Shown here piece after piece: positions 6,997 to 13,161 of a DNA stretch of 13,161 nucleotides. Position 1 is the first letter of the stretch, and each line of letters starts with the position of its first letter. The position numbers and the translations under genes were made by a program. This DNA is from H2-BAC3 sp045863035 (GTDB taxonomy: Bacteria; Bacteroidota; Ignavibacteria; Ignavibacteriales; Ignavibacteriaceae): assembly GCA_045863035.1 (NCBI GenBank), contig BTUV01000084.1, positions 1 through 13,161 on the forward strand, read 5' to 3'. Below the pieces are notes generated by a model. The model was not told the origin of the DNA, searched no databases, and saw only the letters and a program-made list of their open reading frames with translations.

Positions 6997-7059
6997 GGTT
7001 CGCAGAGGTTAGGGCAAACATACGAACGTTGCCTTGATCATCACATCAAGATATATTCT

Positions 7060-10000
7060 TTACGGTATTTCACCGGGTTTACCTGCCATAACATCTTCCA
7101 GCACACGCAACAGTTCAATCTGCCGGAAGGGTTTTGCCAGATAATGGGTGCACCCTTTCTCAAGAAACTTTGCGCGATCCTGCTGCATTGCATAGGCGGT
7201 CATCGCAATCACCGGCGTATTACGGTTCATTTCCCCATTGCGTATTTCTCTGGCTGCTGCTAATCCGTCTAATCCTTCGCCCAGATTGATATCCATCAAT
7301 ACCGCATCATACCTGTTTTCATTCCCCAGTTTAATCGCCATTGCGGCATTCCAGACCTGCTCAACTATATACTTTTCATATAGGTATTTTTTTATGATAG
7401 TAACATTAAGCTCGTCATTCTCAACAAGAAGTATCTTCTTTTTGGAAGATGATATCTTCTTTATCTCAGGTTCGGCATATTCCGGGGTTTTTTCTTTTCT
7501 TTTTTCTTCAATTACATCTGCCGGCAGAAAAATATGAAAAACAGAACCGCAGCCGGCTTCACTTTCAAGCGTAATTGCTCCGTTAAGTTTTTCAAGGAAC
7601 TTTTTCGTGATTGAAAGTCCCAGCCCGCTTCCTTCGTAGCCGCGATCCGTTCCTTCCGAAACCTGTCTGAATTCCTCAAAAATCAGTTCGTGATTTTCTT
7701 TTGCAATACCGATGCCGGTATCAGCAATACTGATTTTAACCATTCTTTTCCCGGCTTCGTTTTCTTCAACAGAAGATATACTTACCGTCACCCCGCCTGT
7801 CGGTGTGTATTTTACTGCATTATTAACCAGGTTATCCAGGATATTTATCAGCAGACGTTCATCAGACCTGACATTCAGGAAGAGAAACTCTGTATCAAAT
7901 CGTATATACAATCCGTTGCGTTCAGCCGCTCCTCTGAAGTTTTGTATTACATCAACTGTGGTTTTAACCAGGTCAACATTATCATTTTTCAGGTCTATTT
8001 TTCCGGCTTCAATGCGCGAAAGATCAAGTATCAGATTGAGCGTATCAAGCAGCCGTTTTCCGCTTTTGTGAATCAGCCGCGAGTATTCTGTTACTTCATC
8101 GCCAAAATCACCGTCATACATAATCTCTGAATATCCGAGCACTCCTATCATAGGGGTTCTCAGTTCATGGCTCATATTGGCGAGAAAACTTCCTTTCAGG
8201 CGGTTTGATTCTTCAGCGCGTTCTTTTGCTGCAATCAGTTCTTTTTCTGCCTGTTTAATTGCTGTTATATCTTCATTAACAATAATGGCGCCGGTCAGCT
8301 CTCCCGATGTATTTATCATTGGTACCGCGGAGTTATATATAATTTTCTTTCTGCCGTCATTAAATTCAATTTCAATTTCTTCATTTATTGAAATTTCGCG
8401 ATTAGACAGAGCCCGGAAGTATGCCCACTCCTGCGGAAGTATTTCTTCGCCGGTTTTATACCATCTGGCTTTATACTCTCTGATTCCTTCCATTCCCGCA
8501 TATTTGGAGCCACCCCAGATTTTTTGTGCCATTGAGTTGCCGCGAAGAATCACTCCTCGTTCATCCATAATCCAAACCCCGACCGGCAGGAGCTCAAGAA
8601 CATTCTCTAATAGCTTAACCTGCTCCTGAATGGTTTTTTGATAATTCCGCATCTGTGTGATATCCTCTTGTATCGCAAGATAGTTTACGGTTTTTCCGGC
8701 GGTATCTTTAACCGGTGTTATTACGGAAGACTCATAATAAATTTCGCCGTTCTTTTTTTTGTTGATAAATTCACCGCGCCATGGGTTTCCATTAGCAATC
8801 TGTTCAAAAAGCTGTTTATAGGTCTCACGCCGTGTCTGCCCTGACTGTAAAAATCGCAGATTTCTTCCCATTGCTTCTTCCGAGGTATATCCTGTCATTT
8901 TTTCAAACGCAGGGTTCACATATTCAATCTTTCCTTTCAAATCAGTAACTATGATGTTTGAGGAGGTCTGACTTACTGCAGCAAACAAGCGGTTAATCTC
9001 TGCCTGCTGTTGAATAATTTCTGTTTCATCAAAGAGCATACCTGCATATCCGATTATCTCGCCCTCTGAATATATTGGCGAAGTTTTAGCCCGCCAGAAT
9101 ACTTTAGATCCGTTTGATCGCAAAATACTTCCCTGTGCATTAAAGCTCCGGTGGTAATTTATTGCATCAGTCCACTTCCTTATCAAATCATCTCTGTCCC
9201 CCTGCTGAAGTATCCTCATCCAGCCATAACTGCTTAATCTCAGATTATCATAACCGGTTATTTCGTTAATTACTTTATTGTTATATGTAAGACGTCCATC
9301 AGTATCAAGAGTGAAAACTCCTGCCGGGAATTCTTCAACAATTGTTCTGAAATGTGCTTCTGTTGTTTTAAATGATTTTTCAATGGTAAAGAACTTTAAT
9401 CCGAAGGAAAGATCTTCTGCCATTTCATCAAGAAGCTGAATATCTTCCTCCCCGAAATAGTTCTCCTCATCGGAAACAAAGAGAGCGAAGACCGTTGTGC
9501 CGTCAGGGTTTTGCAGCTTCATTACCGCAAAAGAGGCCGCTGAAATCTGTGATTTTACCTCATCGGAAATCAACTCTGATGACCTCACACTGTTACAATA
9601 ATAAACTGTTCTGCCGGAGAAGCGTGATAATAACTGCTCGAGATTTTTTTCAAACAGCACTGTAATAAATAACTGATTCCCGTTTTCAAATCCCTCCTGT
9701 CTGATAGTTACCGGTGTACCGTTTTCCTTTGTCTTTCCAAACCACACTCCGTTAAACTTACCGAGCTGGATGGCTATTCTGGTAACTTCCTCAAAAAGAC
9801 TGTCGGCATCTGTTTTTCTGACTATTGCTTTGTTTGAGGCGCTCAGCATCGAATAATTACGATTCAGTTTGTTAATCCTTGCTTCGCTTCTTTTCCGCTC
9901 GGTTATATCGCGCACAATACTCTGATAGATAAACCTGCCGTTAAGTTCAAGCAGTTTAGCGCTTACTTCAACCGGGAAAACCCGGCCATTCTTTTTTCTA

Positions 10001-11265
10001 TGAGTGGTTTCAAATATCAGACCATCCTTATCGTGCAGTTCTTTCATGATGCCGCGCACATCCGGAAGTCTGCTGTTACCGCGCAGCCGTTCAATTGGCT
10101 GACCGATAATTTCTTCGCGGCTGTATCCGTAATCGCTCAGTGCTTTATGATTTGCATCAACAATTTTACCGGAACTATCAACCAGAAAAACACAATCTCC
10201 GGCATTTTGCAGAATATAGTCATGTTGTTTGAGCAGCATGTTCTTTTCAATTTCTTTTTCGTAGAGCGACTGAACCATCTTTCTGGAATCGCGTCTATAC
10301 ATAAGAACAAAGCCAAGCACAACTACAGACAAAAAAGTAACCGCGGCGCCTGATATATATGCGAAGCTGGAAAACACCGGTCTCATCAGCTCCTGCTTAT
10401 CCGTTTTCACAACAAGTGCCCAGTCTGTTTCAGGTATTCGTTTAAGGTAACTCAGCACTTCCGCACCCCTGTAATCAATCCCTTCAGCAAAGCGATCATT
10501 GCCGGTGTAGGCCTTTATGCTTACACGCGAAGTATCCTTCTTGCTCAACCTGTGCGTAAGAGCTGCACCGCTTACATGTCTGAGCTCGTTCAGAAACACG
10601 ATTGAGTCCCCTCTGTCTTGAACCAGCGCCGCTTCTGAGGTCAGACTTTCAAACGGCCAGGTTTTAATCATCGGATACAGTGATTTATCCGGATGAATTC
10701 TGCCGAAGAAATATGCCACGAGTTTTTTTTCGGTTCCGGAAAAATTAAATACCGGTACTATAAGCGTGAGATGAATTTTTCCGCTGTTGTCTTTGTGGAA
10801 TTCTGAAAGCTGCGGATAAACAATCTGTTTATTCGAACCGCAGATGCCTGCAATCAGATGATCCGGTTCTTCATTGGTTGAATACCCCGGTATGAGAAGA
10901 TTTCCCTCCGCGTCACAGATATATATTCCGGAGAAGTCATACTCAACAGACAATTCTTTCAGATAATATTCAAGTTCACCCTGCTTTTCAAGTGCGGATT
11001 TACTGTTTTTCCCCGAAGCGACAGCAAACTGCCTTACTTTATCTTCGTAGTTGATTTCTTCTGCTGCCTGGAAGTACCTGTTCCTCCAGTTAAGAATCTC
11101 ATTTACTTTATAGTCCGCGATAACTTTCAGTTCCCTCTCCTGTGTTTCGCGGATGCTGTCTTTCTGTCGCTGAAATAAGAATAAACTGACAGCGCTCAGA
11201 AGAACAAATGCACTGACAATAACAAATCGTATATTCCGGTTGCCCGAATCGGCGTGCCTTTTCAT
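7060..11265 (-). CDS. Membrane-bound hybrid histidine kinase with four PAS, one GAF and a C-terminal receiver
   Basis: A 1401-residue sensor kinase. Two membrane segments (about 12-31 and 298-322) bracket an extracytoplasmic sensor of about 265 residues, possibly Cache-like. In the cytoplasm follow PAS1 (about 345-457, ending VRDITERK), a GAF-like domain (about 484-629), PAS2 (about 635-752), PAS3 (about 758-872) and PAS4 (about 884-1003), then a coiled coil. HisKA carries His1033 in MSHELRTP. The HATPase domain has the N box DNLVNNAVKYTP (from 1144), DTGIG (1182-1186) and GSGLGL (1212-1217). The receiver (about 1276-1393) has acidic Glu1282 and Asp1284, phospho-acceptor Asp1325, Thr1356 and Lys1378. 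All catalytic residues look intact. The start has a strong GGAAGG site 5 nt upstream. It is the last gene of a minus-strand operon and ends before a terminator. No HPt domain is present, so a separate HPt partner is expected. The ligand is unknown. Confidence 0.96.
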   Translation of the reverse strand: MKRHADSGNRNIRFVIVSAFVLLSAVSLFLFQRQKDSIRETQERELKVIADYKVNEILNWRNRYFQAAEEINYEDKVRQFAVASGKNSKSALEKQGELEYYLKELSVEYDFSGIYICDAEGNLLIPGYSTNEEPDHLIAGICGSNKQIVYPQLSEFHKDNSGKIHLTLIVPVFNFSGTEKKLVAYFFGRIHPDKSLYPMIKTWPFESLTSEAALVQDRGDSIVFLNELRHVSGAALTHRLSKKDTSRVSIKAYTGNDRFAEGIDYRGAEVLSYLKRIPETDWALVVKTDKQELMRPVFSSFAYISGAAVTFLSVVVLGFVLMYRRDSRKMVQSLYEKEIEKNMLLKQHDYILQNAGDCVFLVDSSGKIVDANHKALSDYGYSREEIIGQPIERLRGNSRLPDVRGIMKELHDKDGLIFETTHRKKNGRVFPVEVSAKLLELNGRFIYQSIVRDITERKRSEARINKLNRNYSMLSASNKAIVRKTDADSLFEEVTRIAIQLGKFNGVWFGKTKENGTPVTIRQEGFENGNQLFITVLFEKNLEQLLSRFSGRTVYYCNSVRSSELISDEVKSQISAASFAVMKLQNPDGTTVFALFVSDEENYFGEEDIQLLDEMAEDLSFGLKFFTIEKSFKTTEAHFRTIVEEFPAGVFTLDTDGRLTYNNKVINEITGYDNLRLSSYGWMRILQQGDRDDLIRKWTDAINYHRSFNAQGSILRSNGSKVFWRAKTSPIYSEGEIIGYAGMLFDETEIIQQQAEINRLFAAVSQTSSNIIVTDLKGKIEYVNPAFEKMTGYTSEEAMGRNLRFLQSGQTRRETYKQLFEQIANGNPWRGEFINKKKNGEIYYESSVITPVKDTAGKTVNYLAIQEDITQMRNYQKTIQEQVKLLENVLELLPVGVWIMDERGVILRGNSMAQKIWGGSKYAGMEGIREYKARWYKTGEEILPQEWAYFRALSNREISINEEIEIEFNDGRKKIIYNSAVPMINTSGELTGAIIVNEDITAIKQAEKELIAAKERAEESNRLKGSFLANMSHELRTPMIGVLGYSEIMYDGDFGDEVTEYSRLIHKSGKRLLDTLNLILDLSRIEAGKIDLKNDNVDLVKTTVDVIQNFRGAAERNGLYIRFDTEFLFLNVRSDERLLINILDNLVNNAVKYTPTGGVTVSISSVEENEAGKRMVKISIADTGIGIAKENHELIFEEFRQVSEGTDRGYEGSGLGLSITKKFLEKLNGAITLESEAGCGSVFHIFLPADVIEEKRKEKTPEYAEPEIKKISSSKKKILLVENDELNVTIIKKYLYEKYIVEQVWNAAMAIKLGNENRYDAVLMDINLGEGLDGLAAAREIRNGEMNRNTPVIAMTAYAMQQDRAKFLEKGCTHYLAKPFRQIELLRVLEDVMAGKPGEIP

Positions 11266-11270
11266 TGGCG

Positions 11271-11276
11271 CCTTCC
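11271..11276 (-). promoter_or_regulatory. Shine-Dalgarno site of the histidine kinase gene
   Basis: GGAAGG on the minus strand lies 5 nt before the ATG at 11263-11265 and decides the start. The two upstream genes of the operon lack a comparable site. Confidence 0.75.
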
Positions 11277-11313
11277 TTTATAAAAATATTGAAACAGCTT
11301 TGAATTATTCATT

Positions 11314-11700
11314 TCAGGAAATTTCTTCCTTAATGCTGCCGTTAAACTGAGAATTTAGTTCCTCGGGGGTTTTTACTATTACCATGCCCAGCATGCTGAA
11401 ACTGAGAGTCATCATCGGAGTGGCATCCGGGGTAATAAAGAAGAGTCTGGTGAATCCTGAGACATGCTTTAATATATATGGCCTGAGTTTAAATAGAGAA
11501 CCGAGCTGGTCATAATTAATAACCGCGCAGTCATATTTACCGGAGGTAATAAATGAAATAAGCTGTTCTGAATCTGACACATCAAAAACAAGACTGTTAT
11601 CATCAGTCTTTAAAAGTTCTGTCTTAATTCTTTGGTTTAGTTCACTGTTCTTTTCAAACAGTATTATTTTTTGCATGTTTAAATTTTGGTTTATTGGCAT
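11314..11700 (-). CDS. Degenerate receiver-like protein (pseudo-receiver)
   Basis: A 128-residue protein with the alternating hydrophobic-strand and helix pattern of a response-regulator receiver but without its chemistry. MQKIILFEKNSE (9-20) stands where a receiver has its acidic pair, leaving only Glu16. YDCAVINYD (56-64) aligns with the phospho-acceptor strand, with Asn62 at the Asp position. LFFIT (86-90) keeps the Thr, and Lys110 is in VKTPEEL, where the usual KP is KT. It should therefore not be phosphorylated in the normal way. It lies between the response regulator and the hybrid kinase, 48 bp before the kinase start, so a binding or modulating role in the same pathway is plausible. 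The annotated ATG (11698-11700) lacks a Shine-Dalgarno site; Met9 (ATG at 11674-11676) fits the domain start better. The assignment rests on fold pattern only. Confidence 0.6.
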   Translation of the reverse strand: MPINQNLNMQKIILFEKNSELNQRIKTELLKTDDNSLVFDVSDSEQLISFITSGKYDCAVINYDQLGSLFKLRPYILKHVSGFTRLFFITPDATPMMTLSFSMLGMVIVKTPEELNSQFNGSIKEEIS

Positions 11701-11807
11701 ACTAAAACTACGTAAGTGCAGTTCCGCCCAATATAGTATGACTAATGATTACTGTATCGTTAAAATCCGGGCAGGTGTAGCGGATACTCTACAACGCGGT
11801 TATTGTA

Positions 11808-12164
11808 TCAGCTTTCCAGAATGGAGATCAGGAGGTCAATATCTGCGGTTTTGTCCAGTACGTGATGAGCACCCAGAGCCATGGATTTTGTGTGGATGCT
11901 TTCAGAATAGTAATTCGTGAAGACGATTTTCAGCCCTGATGTTTTATTTTCATTCAGCCAGGCAAGAATATCAAGACCGCTTCCGTCAGGAAGACCTATA
12001 TCAAGAATAACATAATCAGCCCGGTTCTCAGCAAGCCATTTCTTCGCTGAGAGGACGGTGTCGGCTGTTCCTGTTACGTTAAGCAGACTGCTGTTAATAA
12101 GTTTTACGAGCTGGTTTATGATTCCTGGTGAATCGTCAACAACAAATACTGTTTTCTTCATCAT
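11808..12164 (-). CDS. Stand-alone single-domain response regulator
   Basis: A 118-residue protein that is only a receiver domain. All phosphotransfer residues are visible: Asp10-Asp11 in VFVVDDS, phospho-acceptor Asp55 in YVILDIGLPDGSG, Thr83 in IVFTN, and Lys105 in VLDKT. It ends right after the last helix, so it has no DNA-binding or enzymatic output domain and would act through protein contacts or as a relay intermediate. The sequence around GLPDGSGLDIL is typical of receivers usually joined to DNA-binding domains; no such domain follows, since stop codons close the frame. The start is uncertain by one codon (MM). It is the first gene of the operon with the pseudo-receiver (107 bp downstream) and the hybrid kinase, its likely phosphate source. 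Confidence 0.93.
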   Translation of the reverse strand: MMKKTVFVVDDSPGIINQLVKLINSSLLNVTGTADTVLSAKKWLAENRADYVILDIGLPDGSGLDILAWLNENKTSGLKIVFTNYYSESIHTKSMALGAHHVLDKTADIDLLISILES

Positions 12165-12322
12165 AGAATTATTTTTAACCCTGCAAAAATGCGCACGGGC
12201 GGGAAGCTGTTATGTAAAGCTACTGATGAAGAGTATGTCGTATTTAAACGACAAAGGTCATTAACGGGTAATTAAACGAGGGAGTCTGAGTTTTCCGGCT
12301 AATCTACCGGCTTCTGCCAAAA

Positions 12323-12361
12323 TTTGACCAAATCGTAAAAATATGGGAATATGTGGTCAAA
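12323..12361. promoter_or_regulatory. Inverted repeat TTTGACCA / TGGTCAAA
   Basis: TTTGACCA at 12323-12330 and its exact complement TGGTCAAA at 12354-12361 are separated by 23 bp. It is a candidate operator upstream of the response-regulator gene. An 8-bp arm in AT-rich DNA could arise by chance, but the similar half-sites of the neighbouring repeat make that less likely. Confidence 0.4.
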
Positions 12362-12375
12362 ACGAAGATTTTCTC

Positions 12376-12409
12376 ATAATTTGTCATATTAATTGTAGTG
12401 ACAAATTAT
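12376..12409. promoter_or_regulatory. 11-bp perfect inverted repeat ATAATTTGTCA / TGACAAATTAT
   Basis: Arms at 12376-12386 and 12399-12409 with a 12-bp spacer, perfect over 11 bp. No T-run follows on either strand, so it is not a standard terminator. The half-site AATTTGTCA resembles AATTTGACCA of the inverted repeat 15 bp away, suggesting binding sites for one dimeric regulator. Confidence 0.5.
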
Positions 12410-12445
12410 AGAAATTTCAGATATGAGGACAATGTTGCAATAGCA

Positions 12446-12461
12446 AAGCCCCTATTCCAAT
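12446..12461 (-). repeat. Degenerate solo end of the 107-bp element (copy I)
   Basis: AAGCCCCTATTCCAAT resembles the AAGCCCCCTCTTTCCAAT end of copies F and G, with a short deletion and a substitution. The rest of the element is missing; instead the CAATGTA heptamer array starts within its last bases. This mirrors the solo end at 242-272. Confidence 0.5.
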
Positions 12462-12499
12462 GTACAATGTACAATGTACAATTTACAATGTATAATTTT
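12458..12499. repeat. CAATGTA heptamer array
   Basis: Six 7-bp units in register: CAATGTA three times, then CAATTTA, CAATGTA and TAATTTT. It lies between the solo end at 12446 and full copy F. The unit's reverse complement, TACATTG, matches the sequence just inside the element end (ACATTGG in copy A), so the array may have grown from element sequence. A shorter trace (AATGTACAATGTTAAATTTT) is at 12631-12650 before copy G. Confidence 0.8.
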
Positions 12500-12501
12500 T
12501 T

Positions 12502-12608
12502 AAGCCCCCTCTTTCCAATACAGATTCTAAAAACATGAAATTTAAGTTCTGCAGAAAACTAAATTCAGTTAAAATTTACTCTGTCGGGAGAGAGGGGGTT
12601 TGGGGGCA
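12502..12608 (-). repeat. 107-bp dispersed element, copy F
   Basis: A full copy in the opposite orientation to copies A-E, from AAGCCCCCTCTTTCC to GAGAGGGGGTTTGGGGG. The last two bases (CA) differ from the usual TG. The interior is diverged from the other pairs, but landmarks (CTCCCGACA, TTTTAACTGAATTTAG, AAATTTCAT) align without changing the length. It matches copy G at every other base present in both. Confidence 0.88.
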
Positions 12609-12652
12609 GATTCAAGGAACAAATAATAATAATGTACAATGTTAAATTTTTT

Positions 12653-12856
12653 AAGCCCCCTCTTTCCAATACAGATTCTAAAAACATGAAATTTAAGTTN
12701 NNNNNNNNNNNNNNNNNNNNNNNNNNNNNNNNNNNNNNNNNNNNNNNNNNNNNNNNNNNNNNNNNNNNNNNNNNNNNNNNNNNNNNNNNNNNNNNNNNNC
12801 AGAAAACTAAATTCAGTTAAAATTTACTCTGTCGGGAGAGAGGGGGTTTGGGGGTG
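12653..12856 (-). repeat. 107-bp dispersed element, copy G, interrupted by the N run
   Basis: The bases on both sides of the N run match copy F in order. Left part 12653-12699 equals the first 47 bases of F, and right part 12800-12856 equals F from its 51st base on, except for two bases at the end. Without the Ns it has 104 bases; adding the three bases present in F (CTG) gives exactly 107. Confidence 0.88.
12700..12799. other. Assembly gap of 100 Ns
   Basis: Exactly 100 N characters, the usual placeholder for a gap of unknown size. It falls inside repeat copy G. No protein should be read across it. Confidence 0.97.
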
Positions 12857-13120
12857 AGTCTAGTTATCGCGAACATGCGGCTGACTGTTGGTTGTAGCTA
12901 AACTTCCGATCGGGCGAAATTTTAAAAGATGGTTTTGTAATGTAATTTGTAAACCCTCTCACTAAAAAAGAAAGTGATACGTACCAAGCAGTTTATTATA
13001 ATGTTGTTTATTGCCGAAGATAGTCAGAGACAATTAATAATTTAAGGTAAAGAGTGAAAAATAAATTAAAGAACAAGTAAGAATATTTGAATTGGTACGT
13101 TTATTCGGCTTTTTCTGACT
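12857..13120. other. Non-coding region before the right edge
   Basis: No supportable gene or RNA is visible in these 264 bp; the longest open stretches have no start or family features. A 9-bp inverted repeat (ACGTACCAA at 12979-12987 and TTGGTACGT at 13092-13100) frames 104 bp of AT-rich DNA. Confidence 0.55.
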
Positions 13121-13161
13121 CACCCCCAAACCCCCTCTCTCCTGACAAACTTAACTCTTTC
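13121..13161 (+). repeat. 107-bp dispersed element, copy H (cut by the window edge)
   Basis: CACCCCCAAACCCCCTCTC followed by TCCTGACAAACT matches the left end of copies B-E, and it is preceded by GACT as in copies B, D and E. After ACAAACT the sequence departs from the other copies, and the window ends before the right end could be checked. Confidence 0.8.

Larger units (their letters stand above)
12165..12445. other. Non-coding upstream region of the signalling operon
   Basis: No gene is visible. It should contain the promoter of the minus-strand signalling operon. Two inverted repeats (12323-12361 and 12376-12409) lie 159-245 bp upstream of the response-regulator start. I see no tRNA or riboswitch-like structure. 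Confidence 0.6.

Noticed and set aside
7690..8130. Plus-strand open frames of 100-150 codons inside the histidine kinase gene
   Set aside because: They lie antisense to well-conserved kinase domains, lack family motifs and are expected shadows of a long gene.
12585..12606. G-quadruplex in the G-rich end of the element
   Set aside because: Only three runs of three or more G are close together in copies F and G; a standard four-tract, three-tier quadruplex is not met.
12632..12820. Open frame crossing the N run
   Set aside because: Most of its residues are undefined, and the surrounding DNA is repeat copy G.

Overview
The window looks like a metagenome-assembled scaffold (it contains a run of exactly 100 Ns) from a bacterium of the Fibrobacterota-Chlorobi-Bacteroidota group. 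Ignavibacteria-like is my best guess, from protein style (a multi-PAS hybrid histidine kinase, a secreted GH20 hexosaminidase, an AMP-forming acyl-CoA synthetase), moderate G+C, only partial use of Shine-Dalgarno sites and intergenic DNA rich in short repeats. The taxonomy is inference; no marker gene is present.

Layout. 1-682 has no gene: a 7-bp tandem array (TATGAAR), then one solo end and two full copies of a 107-bp dispersed element, each followed by AATTYTT heptamers. 683-2707 (minus) is an exported GH20 beta-N-acetylhexosaminidase. 2839-3629 (minus) is an ECF sigma factor overlapping by 4 bp a small zinc-finger-type anti-sigma factor. A 282-bp divergent intergenic region with a 10-bp inverted repeat separates them from a plus-strand pair: a secreted DUF4163/DUF3298-like protein (3912-4739) and, 22 bp later, a long-chain acyl-CoA synthetase (4762-6447). 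6448-7059 holds a perfect 202-bp direct duplication, each copy ending in the 107-bp element, then a bidirectional terminator. 7060-12164 (minus) is a signalling operon: a stand-alone response regulator, a degenerate receiver-like protein lacking the phospho-acceptor Asp, and a 1401-residue membrane hybrid histidine kinase. 12165-13161 has no gene: two inverted repeats upstream of the operon, CAATGTA heptamers, two more full elements (one split by the N run) and the start of another at the window edge.

How the genes may work together. The sigma/anti-sigma pair, the DUF3298-like exported protein and the GH20 enzyme would fit envelope or glycan sensing, but only adjacency supports this. The three right-hand genes should form one His-Asp signalling unit; no HPt protein or output domain is present, so the relay must finish elsewhere.

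The most unusual content is the repeat system. Six full copies of the element share a core of 107 bp (the gapped one reaches 107 if three bases are restored), have imperfect terminal inverted repeats, occur as locally matched pairs, and carry 7-bp-period arrays on their GGGGGCTT side in most cases.
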